Part shown: one piece after another, positions 1 to 7,803 of the stretch
How positions within the stretch are numbered: the stretch's first letter is position 1
Layout: each line of letters opens with the position of its first letter
Source: an uncultured Candidatus Saccharibacteria bacterium
Lineage (GTDB): Bacteria > Patescibacteriota > Saccharimonadia > Saccharimonadales > Saccharimonadaceae
NCBI GenBank assembly: GCA_938033875.1
Contig: CALHKG010000014.1
Location: 133,490-197,489, forward strand
Direction of reading: 5' to 3'
Length of the DNA: 64,000 nt
The notes under the pieces: model-generated
What the model was told of the DNA's origin: nothing
Seen by the model: the letters and a program-made list of their open reading frames with translations, nothing else
The model's database searches: none
Translations under genes and position numbers: made by a program

Positions 1-40
1 ACGTCGCCGACGAAAAAAGAACACTACCGCCGCCTAAAAA

Positions 41-1567
41 CTATTCGTATCGCCACTGACGCATATCGGAATTGTAAACATCGGTGATTCGCGGAGAAAC
101 CAACGTAGAAGTCGGTCCAGATGGCACCGATATGGCGTTTTGTTTAGTCAGGAAAGTGAGCAATTTTTGGTTTTGATATCGTAGGTTTTTCGGCAATGGC
201 TGGCTAGCCACGACCTCGGCTTGCGGCGCAGACAACACAAAACCCCACTCGCCAAATGACGGCACATTCACCGAAAACGCCGTCACATATCGCTCTGGAT
301 GAGATGATTTGACGGTGTTTGCCACCATATAAAAAGCGTGCGGAGAGAAAAATGAAGACGTCGCTTGCGTCACCATAACGCCACGCTCCGTTAAAATATT
401 GCCGATTTGACGATATAATTGCTCGGAATATAACTTGGCTAATTTTTCATTCGACGGATCCACCAGATCAATCAACACAACATCATATTTATCCTTGGTA
501 GAAAAGGCGAATTGAAAAGCGTCTTGATTGACAATGGAAACGCGCGGATCATGCAACGAGCGCTGATTTATATCAGTGAGAAGATGATTAGTTTTCGCCA
601 GATTAGTCATCACCTCATCGATATCGACCAACGTAATATGCTCAACGCTGGAATACTTCAAAACGTCCCGAGCCAGCAAACCGTCGCCGCCGCCCATAAT
701 CAGCACGCGCTTTGGATTGGCGGCTGAAGACAGAGCGGAAGTAGACAATGTTTCGTGATAACGCGCTTCGTCAAGGCTGGAAAACTGCAGATTGCGGTTT
801 AAAAACAACCTCGTGTCATTCTTATATCTCGTCAGGACAATTTTCTGATACGGCGTCTGCTGCTGCCACATCACCGGATCTTTATATGTTCGCTTGTCAA
901 TTCCGTGCTCAATTTCCGTCGCAAAAATGAAGAATCCCAAAAGCAACATTGTTGCAATAACGCTAATTGTCATAATAATTTTCGAAGCCTTCATTTGTTT
1001 TAAAATCAAAACCGCCACAGCAATATTAAGAGCTGCCACCAAATACGCACTACGCATTAAACCAAGGTAAGGTAGCATAATAAGTGGGAATAATAGTGAT
1101 GCGATTAACGCCCCAAAATAATCGAGCGCTAAAATCTTACTAAATAATTTCACCGAAGACTTGCGCCCGAATTCCTGAAACATCTTCATTAAGAGCGGGA
1201 TTTCCAGTCCAATACAAATGCCGATCGCCAGACTTATGCTGGCAAAAATCAGCCAATGTGAGCGGGTAAATACAAACCCTAGGTACATCAACATTACCGA
1301 ATTTCCACCAATTAACCCCAAAATAATTTCATTAGCAGCGAAGCTGGTTGCTGGATGAATTTTTATGTAATTAACGAGTAGCGAACCGATTCCCATTCCA
1401 AATAACGTCACGCCAGTTGCCAGACTAAAGCTCAGAATCGAATCGCCCACCAAATATGACGCGGCCGCACCTAAGATTAATTCATAAATAATTCCACCGA
1501 TTGCTACTAAAATTGCCGCTGCAAATAAAGCAACTTGCTCTCGTTTCTCCGTGTTTGATCGTGACAT
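41..1567 (-). CDS. speE: Membrane-anchored spermidine synthase-like aminopropyltransferase
   Basis: The 508-residue protein has about seven hydrophobic segments in residues 10-220, followed by a soluble aminopropyltransferase/methyltransferase-fold domain from about 230. The nucleotide-binding glycine motif GGGDGLLARD lies near residue 290, and the acidic VDIDE stretch follows. The family moves the aminopropyl group of decarboxylated SAM onto putrescine; the fused membrane domain is known from a subset of bacterial SpeE-like proteins, and its substrate may differ. AAGGAG lies six bases before the ATG. It follows the DUF4178 gene and speD, which makes the decarboxylated SAM donor, so a polyamine role is well supported by context. 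The exact product cannot be read from sequence. Confidence 0.85.
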   Translation of the reverse strand: MSRSNTEKREQVALFAAAILVAIGGIIYELILGAAASYLVGDSILSFSLATGVTLFGMGIGSLLVNYIKIHPATSFAANEIILGLIGGNSVMLMYLGFVFTRSHWLIFASISLAIGICIGLEIPLLMKMFQEFGRKSSVKLFSKILALDYFGALIASLLFPLIMLPYLGLMRSAYLVAALNIAVAVLILKQMKASKIIMTISVIATMLLLGFFIFATEIEHGIDKRTYKDPVMWQQQTPYQKIVLTRYKNDTRLFLNRNLQFSSLDEARYHETLSTSALSSAANPKRVLIMGGGDGLLARDVLKYSSVEHITLVDIDEVMTNLAKTNHLLTDINQRSLHDPRVSIVNQDAFQFAFSTKDKYDVVLIDLVDPSNEKLAKLYSEQLYRQIGNILTERGVMVTQATSSFFSPHAFYMVANTVKSSHPERYVTAFSVNVPSFGEWGFVLSAPQAEVVASQPLPKNLRYQNQKLLTFLTKQNAISVPSGPTSTLVSPRITDVYNSDMRQWRYE

Positions 1568-1579
1568 AAATAACTCCTT

Positions 1580-2254
1580 TTATTTACCGAATCCACCACT
1601 GCTGCCACCATAGACGCCACGCGCACCACCATGACCTCCGTCACTATTATCTTCGAAGAAGAATATAAACAAAAAGATAGCAATAATTATAATCGTAATT
1701 ATAATCGTTGACCAGTTAATTGGCTTAATTGTCCTGCCAAACATCTTCTTTTGTTCTTTGTCGCTTAATTGAATCTTACGGTAAGCGTCGTACTCGCGAT
1801 TATTGTACTTCTCAATTGTTATCAGCTGGCGATTTTTTGGTGCACCCGTATCTTTCAGAGTAGCATAGGCCATCAGTTCTTTCGGGAAAACTTGATAGGT
1901 ATTCTTACCCTTAATATTAACAATTTCGCCCACGCCAACTTCATCAACTACTACTGTATGGTCTTTTCCATCCTGCTCGGAAACTGTGAATGATTGACCT
2001 TTTTCTAGTTGAGCCGGATCAATTGCCTTTGTGAAGCGAATCGGCTCGTACAGAGAAACGGTTTGATCGCTGTGATCATATTCCACCCAGCTATCATAAT
2101 CAGCCAGCCCTGTAATCTCCCACTCTTCCCAATAGTAAAATCGCTTGTCTTTCTTATCCCATTCGCGAAAAAGCAAACATCCAACAACTCGTAAATTAGT
2201 TTTCTTTCCAGTCAATATTTGATTGATTTTAAGTCGCGCCTTGGTTCGTTTCAT
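1580..2254 (-). CDS. DUF4178-like protein with a C-terminal membrane anchor
   Basis: A 224-residue protein with a soluble N-terminal domain (residues 1-180) containing the 'FYYWEEWEITGL' type motif of DUF4178 proteins, then one strong hydrophobic segment (about 185-200) rich in isoleucine, and a glycine/serine-rich tail. It starts one base after the speD stop and ends 12 bases before the speE-like start, so the three genes form one operon. DUF4178 genes are known to accompany speD and membrane-type speE genes. No biochemical role is established, and a link to polyamine metabolism or export is inference from context. Confidence 0.7.
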   Translation of the reverse strand: MKRTKARLKINQILTGKKTNLRVVGCLLFREWDKKDKRFYYWEEWEITGLADYDSWVEYDHSDQTVSLYEPIRFTKAIDPAQLEKGQSFTVSEQDGKDHTVVVDEVGVGEIVNIKGKNTYQVFPKELMAYATLKDTGAPKNRQLITIEKYNNREYDAYRKIQLSDKEQKKMFGRTIKPINWSTIIITIIIIAIFLFIFFFEDNSDGGHGGARGVYGGSSGGFGK

Positions 2255-2255
2255 A

Positions 2256-2603
2256 TTACAATGCCATTTCTTTCATAATTATGTTTTTTGCACCCAGAAG
2301 CCGTGCAATCAACTCTTTTACTTGTTGCAATTTATCATCATCCAGCATTTTACAAGTTGTCATCGCTATATACGCCACGCCGCTTTCTGGCCACGTATGA
2401 ATCGCGATGTGCGACTCCGACAAAAGCAGGGCGGCGCTAATTCCTTGCGGAGAAAATTGATGCATCACCGATTCCAAAGAATGTAAGCCAGCCAATTCCG
2501 TAACATTTCTTAACAATTTCTGCAGCTCATCCGCGTCATTAAGCAAAGCAGAATCAACTTCGCTCACTTTTATGGTTATAGATTGGACCGCGGACGCATG
2601 CAT
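2256..2603 (-). CDS. speD: S-adenosylmethionine decarboxylase proenzyme
   Basis: At 115 residues this matches the short bacterial class of AdoMetDC. The self-cleavage region reads LLSESHIAIHTWPESG; chain cleavage before the Ser of the ESH motif gives the pyruvoyl cofactor, and the downstream His and Cys (MTTCKM) residues of the family are present. It makes decarboxylated SAM, the donor for the SpeE-type enzyme two genes downstream. The start is the ATG at 2603. A TGATATAAT box only nine bases upstream implies a near-leaderless transcript without a ribosome binding site. Confidence 0.93.
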   Translation of the reverse strand: MHASAVQSITIKVSEVDSALLNDADELQKLLRNVTELAGLHSLESVMHQFSPQGISAALLLSESHIAIHTWPESGVAYIAMTTCKMLDDDKLQQVKELIARLLGAKNIIMKEMAL

Positions 2604-2612
2604 ATTATAGTA

Positions 2613-2621
2613 ATTATATCA
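2613..2621 (-). promoter_or_regulatory. Extended -10 promoter of the speD operon
   Basis: On the minus strand this reads TGATATAAT, a perfect extended -10 element, nine bases before the speD ATG. No convincing -35 is visible. A second TATAAT directly abuts the start codon (2604-2609). The same nine bases recur at the end of every CRISPR repeat in this window. Confidence 0.6.
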
Positions 2622-2663
2622 CCCCTAGGGCGTCAGGAGTAAAGGTGAAACGCGACTCTTAGG

Positions 2664-2698
2664 TAATATCGGTATTTAGATTGTTAGGGAATTATAAC
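2664..2698 (-). repeat. Orphan degenerate CRISPR repeat or second antirepeat
   Basis: Thirty-five bases align with the array repeat with about five differences, all transitions (C to T or A to G read on the plus strand). The core TTGTTAGGGAA is intact. Read as a minus-strand repeat it has lost the TATAAT end, so it is not a working array unit. Read as plus-strand RNA, every change keeps pairing with crRNA through G-U wobble. It lies 5.5 kb from the array, upstream of the tracrRNA. It may be an array relic or an alternative antirepeat; no plus-strand promoter was seen. Confidence 0.7.
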
Positions 2699-2707
2699 CA
2701 AATAATA

Positions 2708-2756
2708 CAGAAAAATCCCCGAATCCCATTACCGGGATTTAAGTGGGGATTCTTCT
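2708..2756 (-). ncRNA. Small hairpin RNA candidate, cassette 3
   Basis: The minus-strand transcript predicted from the promoter at 2763-2791 would be about 49 nt and almost entirely one closed structure. CAGAA/TTCTG and GAATCCCC/GGGGATT form the outer stem and ATCCC/GGGAT an inner hairpin, and the 3' side runs into TTTTTCTG as an intrinsic terminator does. It has the same architecture as cassettes 1 and 2. No known RNA family is recognised. Confidence 0.45.
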
Positions 2757-2762
2757 GGTTTT

Positions 2763-2791
2763 ACTGTAGCAAACAATCCTCAAAATGCCAA
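2763..2791 (-). promoter_or_regulatory. Promoter of cassette 3
   Basis: Minus-strand TTGGCA (2786-2791), exactly 17 bases, then TACAGT (2763-2768) preceded by TGC, an extended -10. It aligns base for base with the promoters of cassettes 1 and 2 (shared TTG-CATT at the -35 and TG-TA at the -10). Confidence 0.6.
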
Positions 2792-2883
2792 CGATCAAAT
2801 AGCCTGTAAATTTCTTAGAAGACAGATAATAGGGCGAAATACTCTCTATGAGGGTAATTTATAGAGGTAACATGCGAAGCCAA

Positions 2884-2955
2884 GAAAAAAGCCGCCCAGG
2901 CGACCTTATTGGTGCGCCCCGTGGACAAGCCAAACGGGGACTAGGCGACTTTTCT
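2884..2955 (-). ncRNA. Small hairpin RNA candidate, cassette 2
   Basis: A predicted minus-strand RNA of about 72 nt. The first transcribed bases AAAAGTCGCC pair over ten positions with GGCGGCTTTT at the 3' end, closing the whole molecule; a CCCCGT/ACGGGG hairpin lies inside. The 3' strand ends in TTTTTT, an intrinsic terminator. It is driven by the strongest of the three matching promoters. No open reading frame or known family was recognised. Confidence 0.55.
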
Positions 2956-2961
2956 AGTGAA

Positions 2962-2990
2962 AATATAGCACGAGAAGTCCAGAATGTCAA
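2962..2990 (-). promoter_or_regulatory. Consensus promoter of cassette 2
   Basis: Minus-strand TTGACA (2985-2990), 17-base spacer, TATATT (2962-2967) with an upstream TGC extension. This is among the closest matches to the sigma-70 consensus in the window. Start site expected near 2955, at the base of the closing stem. Confidence 0.75.
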
Positions 2991-3013
2991 TGATAAGAAT
3001 GATCACGCCACAA

Positions 3014-3081
3014 TAAGAAAATCCCCCATGGAGCCAGCAGGGACGAACCCGTCAACTGAGTTACACCATCTAGAGGATTCT
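3014..3081 (-). ncRNA. Small hairpin RNA candidate with tRNA-like arms, cassette 1
   Basis: A predicted minus-strand RNA of about 68 nt. AATCC near the 5' end pairs with GGATT before a TTTTCTT run. The interior contains GGTGTAACTCAGTTG, typical of a tRNA D-arm, followed directly by GACGGGTTCGTCCCTG, like a T-arm, and a 3' strand GGCTCCA. The anticodon arm is missing and T-loop position 58 is not A, so it is not a functional tRNA. It could be a tRNA relic or a tRNA mimic inside the cassette architecture. Confidence 0.5.
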
Positions 3082-3087
3082 GCTCGT

Positions 3088-3116
3088 AATATAACACAAG
3101 AATCCCAGAATGTCGA
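3088..3116 (-). promoter_or_regulatory. Promoter of cassette 1
   Basis: Minus-strand TCGACA (3111-3116), 17 bases, TATATT (3088-3093) with a TGT extension. The spacer begins TTCTGG, as in the cassette 2 promoter, so the two are clearly related copies. Confidence 0.65.
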
Positions 3117-3173
3117 CGGCGGTGGTAACCGTGCCAGTGCCGCTCAGTTGTCAAAATACGACCAAAATAATAC

Positions 3174-3202
3174 TTGCGCAATAACATTGATTAGAGTACA
3201 CT
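3174..3202 (+). promoter_or_regulatory. Putative tracrRNA promoter
   Basis: TTGCGC (3174-3179), 17-base spacer, TACACT (3197-3202). Predicted start near 3209, about 25 bases before the antirepeat. The ten bases CTTGCGCAAT recur in the promoter of the small RNA at 8689. Confidence 0.5.
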
Positions 3203-3208
3203 GTAGTT

Positions 3209-3328
3209 ACAGTCCCTTAAGTAAGGATTGTGTCAATATCTAAGTTGTTTTAGGTTTCTATAATAATTTAGTAGAAATACTAAAGCAAAGCTCTAATCCG
3301 CTCACTTGTTGAGCGGATTATCTTTTTT
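3209..3328 (+). ncRNA. tracrRNA of the type II-C system
   Basis: An antirepeat spans 3234-3264. Hand pairing with the crRNA repeat gives 7 bp (repeat bases 1-7 with 3258-3264), a 3x3 internal loop, 5 bp, a two-base bulge, then 14 bp, so 26 pairs with two wobbles. The tail holds a perfect 7-bp hairpin with a GAAA loop (3267-3284) and a 10-bp hairpin (3294-3320) followed by a run of six T, an intrinsic terminator. Position just upstream of cas9 on the same strand fits. The 5' end is inferred from the promoter only; processing by a host RNase III would be needed. Confidence 0.88.
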
Positions 3329-3407
3329 ATGAGTAAAATATTTACGCTTTCAAATATTCTATTTTGGTTGTATAATTGCATTAAATTATCTCACAAAAAG
3401 GACCATC

Positions 3408-6400
3408 ATGACTCAAAAATATTCATATTCACCAAAAAAATATTCACTAGGTCTAGATATTGGGACATCTTCAATCGGCTGGGCGGTATTAGACTTAGAT
3501 AAAGAGCGCATCCATGATTTAGGGGTGCGCATTTTTGAAAAACCAGAAGATCCACAAAACGGAGATTCGCTTGCCAAACCTCGCCGCGATGCCAGGTCAG
3601 CTCGCCGTCGCTTAAAACGACGCCGTCAACGCTTGAATAATTTGAAGCAATTCTTTATTGACCAAAATATTCTTACCAGAGATCGAATCGAAGAAGTGTT
3701 AAGTGACAAATCCGAATTTAACAAATTAGACGTATATGCTCTCCGTTCAAAAGCGCTCACCGAAGAATTATCTCCAGAGGAACTGCTCAAGGTCATGTAT
3801 CAAATCGCCAAACGACGTGGATTTAAGTCGAATCGTAAAGTCGAGGAAGAGTCGGAAAAAGAAGGTGGCCGTGTGTCAAAAGCCTTGAAAACTAATGAAA
3901 AGTTCCTCGCCGAGAATGGATATAAAACTGTCGGTGAGGCTCTGAGTCGCGATAAAAACTTTGCGTCACATAAACGCAATAAGCGTGACGATTACACTAA
4001 TAGTTTTTCTCGTGATGATTTTTTGCACGAATTAGAAAAGATTATTGAGGTCCAGAAAAGCTATGCCTTAAAAAGCGTTTCCGATACAGCGATCAATGAA
4101 ATGCTTTACGGCTTGGACGATGACAAAAATGTCGTAAATGTATCAGCAATTATGTACCAGCGCCCATTTATGACTGAAGAGCTGATTAAAAAAATGGTCG
4201 GGAATTGTACCTTTGAAGAAAATGAAAAACGAGCACCAAGAGCTAGCTACAGCTTCGAAATTTTTCGCTTGGCAAGCGACTTATCGCATCTAGTATTCAT
4301 ACCTCGTGACGCCAGCAAGCGCCAGGCAAAGCGAGAAAATCTAGAGATAAGATTATCTTCAGATCAGATAAATAAAGTTATCGAAGCCGCCAAAAATCAA
4401 AAAAGCCTAACATATAAAAAAGTGCGTAGCATTGCGGGAATTAGCGAAGATTATGTTCCAAAATATACACACGGAAAGAAAAAGGATGGCGATGAATTCG
4501 GAGAAGGAAATGTATTCGGTGGCTTAAAAGCGTATAGCGACATTAAAGCGGCGCTGAAAAATCTACCAGAAGATTGGGCGAAAATTGACAACGAATCAAC
4601 AATCAATCAAATCGCTTATATTCTCACTACACAAAAATCTGACGAAGGAATTAAAGCCGAATTAAATGCATTGCCAATTTCTGATGACGCCAAAAACGCA
4701 ATTATCAAAATTAAAGCTACTAATTTTAGGTCATTTTGTCATCTGTCAATAAAAGCTTTACAAAAAATCACACCGCACATTCTTAATGGTATGACTTATG
4801 ATAAAGCCTGTGAAGCCGCTGGTTATGACTTCAAGAAACAATCAGCTAGCCTAGAGCAAATCACTAATCCTGTCGTAAAACGTGCCATATCGCAAACACT
4901 GAAGGTTGTTCGCGCCATTGAACATAAGTACGGTAAGCCATATTTCATTAAAGTTGAAACTGCTCGCGACTTGGCAAAAAACTTCAAAGAACGCAACGCA
5001 ATTAAAAAAGAAAACGAAGAGAATCAAGGATATAACGAAGACATTAAATCTATAATCGCTGATGGATATGAAGCATCGCCAAAAACCAAGGGCGGCAAGC
5101 AACTTCTCAGCCACCTTAAAGAACTTAATGTGCCTCTTAATAAAAACGCCGATTTTAACGGTCAGCAAATTATTAAAGTTAAGCTCTATCGCGAACAAAA
5201 CGGTATTTGTCCATATTCTGGAAAACCAATCGATTTTGACACGATGTTACAAGACGACAATGCATATCAGATAGACCACATCGTACCGTTTTCACGTTCC
5301 AATAATGATGGGATAACTAATAAAGTGCTAGTGCTGACAGAGGAAAACCAGAAAAAGAGCAATAAAACTCCATTTGAATATTTTGGTGCAGATGAAAACC
5401 GCTGGAAAGAATTCGTCGCCAGAGTAGAGTCTATATATAAGACACGCGATATTAAAACAGACGATAAGGCCACAAATGCCATCAATTACAAATATAATGG
5501 CTATGCAATGAAGAAGAAGCAAAATCTGCTTCTGCAGGATTATAAAAATGACAGCTGGAACGTACGAGCCTTAAACGATACTAGATACATCACACGATTT
5601 ATTCAGAATTATTTACGCCAAAATGTTGACTTTGCGGAAGGTGAAGAAAAACAGCGCGTAATTGCACCAAGCGGAACAACGACAGCGTATCTACGCAAGC
5701 GTTGGGGTCTAGCTAAAGATCGTAGTGAGGACGTTCTACATCACGCCAAAGATGCGGCAGTTGTAGCGGCAATTAGCCCAAAGATTGTCTATCAAGCAAA
5801 TCTCTTCTCGAAAGAGCAGGAGATGAAACTGTATTTGAATAACGCTAAAACAATTGATGAAAAACGACAAACTTTATTACAATCTACCGACGAGAATACT
5901 GGCGAAATTACTAATGAAGTGACATTTACCCAGACGCAAAAAGACCTCGCACAAGCCGAATATTTCAAGCTGCGTAGCGATAAAGAGACCAAAAATCGCT
6001 TTCCAGACCCATGGACAGATTTTAGTAAAGAAATAAGGAAACGCAGCCTCAACACTGATATCGCCACGCTACAAAATGAACTACGCGGACTTGATAACTA
6101 CGACGAAGAGTTTCGATTAAACGTAAAACCAATTTTCGTTTCAAGAGAGATTAGACACAAAATACGAGGAGAAGCACATGAGTCAAAATTGCGATCTAAC
6201 CGAAATCGTAACGGACAAAACCTCATACGAATTCCACTAACTGAGCTAACCCTACAAAGACTAGAAAATTCTCTTGCAAAAGAAGAGTTTGATAGCCAGA
6301 AAAATAAAAATGGATCTAGTCTATACGAAAAACTACTAGCTCGACTTAATGAGTGTAACGGAGATGCAAAAAAGGCTTTTAATCCTCCATTTAAGCTGTA

Positions 6401-6923
6401 TAAAGGTCCCGAACAGGACAAAAATGGTAATCCTATTTCACCTGTAGCCGCAGTTAAAGTCTACGAAAAGAAGGGTGTGGTTTCTGTTGGCCGTAAGGCA
6501 AATGCACCAGTCACCCTTGCTGAGATGGTTCGTATTCGCGTATATAAAAAAGATAACCAAATATATATGATACCTGACTATCGCATAAACATACTAGAAA
6601 ATAAAGAGCCGATGGAACTCCTAAAACCGTTAAAGGAAGTATCAAAAATCGATAATAGTTTTAATTTTATCGGTTATTTGTACAAGGGCGATCTAATAAC
6701 AATACAGAAAGACAGTCAAACTTTTGTTGGGTATTTTGTTCAATTTGAAGGCGACAATCGTATAACCATCAAGAGCCACTTAGCCGCAGACAGTTCTAGG
6801 AATTCAAAATCTACAGTAAAACGAGAATCGCTGTCTGGCATTAATTATCTAAAGATACATAAAGTAGATGTACTGGGAGACGTGCATTTTAGCAAGGGTG
6901 TTGTATGGCCTGGCGCGTCGTAG
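3408..6923 (+). CDS. cas9: Cas9 RNA-guided DNA endonuclease, type II-C
   Basis: A 1171-residue Cas9 with all nuclease motifs. RuvC-I is LGLDIGTSSIGWAV with Asp17; an arginine-rich bridge helix follows (about 59-84). RuvC-II is FIKVETARDLA with Glu517. The HNH domain has CPYSGKPI then YQIDHIVPFSRS with His624. RuvC-III is VLHHAKDAAVVA with His779 and Asp782. The helical recognition lobe lies at about 90-500 and the PAM-interacting part after about 950. AAGGA sits seven bases before the ATG. cas1 overlaps its end by 19 bp and no csn2 or cas4 follows, which together with size indicates subtype II-C. All catalytic residues are intact. The PAM cannot be read from sequence. Confidence 0.97.
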   Translation: MTQKYSYSPKKYSLGLDIGTSSIGWAVLDLDKERIHDLGVRIFEKPEDPQNGDSLAKPRRDARSARRRLKRRRQRLNNLKQFFIDQNILTRDRIEEVLSDKSEFNKLDVYALRSKALTEELSPEELLKVMYQIAKRRGFKSNRKVEEESEKEGGRVSKALKTNEKFLAENGYKTVGEALSRDKNFASHKRNKRDDYTNSFSRDDFLHELEKIIEVQKSYALKSVSDTAINEMLYGLDDDKNVVNVSAIMYQRPFMTEELIKKMVGNCTFEENEKRAPRASYSFEIFRLASDLSHLVFIPRDASKRQAKRENLEIRLSSDQINKVIEAAKNQKSLTYKKVRSIAGISEDYVPKYTHGKKKDGDEFGEGNVFGGLKAYSDIKAALKNLPEDWAKIDNESTINQIAYILTTQKSDEGIKAELNALPISDDAKNAIIKIKATNFRSFCHLSIKALQKITPHILNGMTYDKACEAAGYDFKKQSASLEQITNPVVKRAISQTLKVVRAIEHKYGKPYFIKVETARDLAKNFKERNAIKKENEENQGYNEDIKSIIADGYEASPKTKGGKQLLSHLKELNVPLNKNADFNGQQIIKVKLYREQNGICPYSGKPIDFDTMLQDDNAYQIDHIVPFSRSNNDGITNKVLVLTEENQKKSNKTPFEYFGADENRWKEFVARVESIYKTRDIKTDDKATNAINYKYNGYAMKKKQNLLLQDYKNDSWNVRALNDTRYITRFIQNYLRQNVDFAEGEEKQRVIAPSGTTTAYLRKRWGLAKDRSEDVLHHAKDAAVVAAISPKIVYQANLFSKEQEMKLYLNNAKTIDEKRQTLLQSTDENTGEITNEVTFTQTQKDLAQAEYFKLRSDKETKNRFPDPWTDFSKEIRKRSLNTDIATLQNELRGLDNYDEEFRLNVKPIFVSREIRHKIRGEAHESKLRSNRNRNGQNLIRIPLTELTLQRLENSLAKEEFDSQKNKNGSSLYEKLLARLNECNGDAKKAFNPPFKLYKGPEQDKNGNPISPVAAVKVYEKKGVVSVGRKANAPVTLAEMVRIRVYKKDNQIYMIPDYRINILENKEPMELLKPLKEVSKIDNSFNFIGYLYKGDLITIQKDSQTFVGYFVQFEGDNRITIKSHLAADSSRNSKSTVKRESLSGINYLKIHKVDVLGDVHFSKGVVWPGAS

Positions 6924-7798
6924 CTATCGAAAATCCTGCACGACTTAGCGTGCGTGATAATCAACTAGTGATTACACAGGAGATGGAATCGACTCTTCCA
7001 ATTGAAGATATTGACGCCTTAATTTTAGACAATTACGGATCAACTATCACGACAAATTTGCTGACAGCATTAGCTACAAAAGGAACAACCACTGTAATAT
7101 GCGACGAAAAGCATTTACCAGCCAGCGTACTTTTGCCATATTCACAGCATTCGCGCCAAGCTAAAGTTTCGCGTCAACAATTGTCCATGAGTCAACCATT
7201 AAAAAAGCAACTATGGCAACAAATTATTATCAGTAAAATCACAAATCAAGCAGACGTCTTGCGATCTCGCGGACTAGACGATTCCACTTTGCGGTCTTTA
7301 GCTAACGATGTTAAATCGGGCGACACCAGCAATCGCGAGTCAATTGCTGCCAGAATCTATTTCGACCAAATACTGGGCGACGCCACACGCCGCAAGCCAA
7401 TCTGGCACAATGCCGTATTAAACTATGGCTACGCTATGGTGCGAAGTCACATTGCCAGACATATTGCTGCTCGCGGACTAGTTGCCTCACAGGGGCTATT
7501 TCACCACAATGAACTCAACAGTTTCAACCTAGCCGACGACTTAATCGAACCTTATCGCGCTGTCGTTGATATGTACATTTTAGAGAATGTCGCACCGCAC
7601 CACACCGGAGACTCGGATTCCAGCCTCACTAAGCATGACAGACAACTCGCTATTGACATATTAAATTATTATGTTATAATGAACGGTAAGAAGTTTACCG
7701 TGAGACATTCGGTTGAGCGAACGATTGAGAGCTTTATTGAATGTATAGAGACAAAGGAGGCAGATAAGCTTCTTCTACCAAAAATCGTCCTCCAGTAA
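6905..7798 (+). CDS. cas1: Cas1 spacer-integration nuclease
   Basis: A 297-residue type II Cas1. The metal-binding residues are Glu145 (in SNRESIAAR), His200 (LFHHNEL) and Glu215 (LIEPYRAVVD), spaced as in known type II Cas1 proteins. With Cas2 it forms the complex that inserts new spacers at the leader end of the array. Translation starts at an ATG inside the last codons of cas9, so the two are translationally coupled. It is complete, so the locus should be able to acquire spacers. Confidence 0.97.
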   Translation: MAWRVVAIENPARLSVRDNQLVITQEMESTLPIEDIDALILDNYGSTITTNLLTALATKGTTTVICDEKHLPASVLLPYSQHSRQAKVSRQQLSMSQPLKKQLWQQIIISKITNQADVLRSRGLDDSTLRSLANDVKSGDTSNRESIAARIYFDQILGDATRRKPIWHNAVLNYGYAMVRSHIARHIAARGLVASQGLFHHNELNSFNLADDLIEPYRAVVDMYILENVAPHHTGDSDSSLTKHDRQLAIDILNYYVIMNGKKFTVRHSVERTIESFIECIETKEADKLLLPKIVLQ

Positions 7799-7803
7799 AA
7801 AGG

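Noticed and set aside
3014..3081. A functional tRNA gene
   Set aside because: D- and T-arm words are present, but the anticodon arm is missing and the T-loop A58 is absent; kept only as a tRNA-like element.
2848..3243. Open frame of 131 codons on the plus strand upstream of cas9
   Set aside because: It spans the small-RNA cassettes and the start of the tracrRNA, lacks a ribosome binding site, and its peptide has no protein-like pattern.
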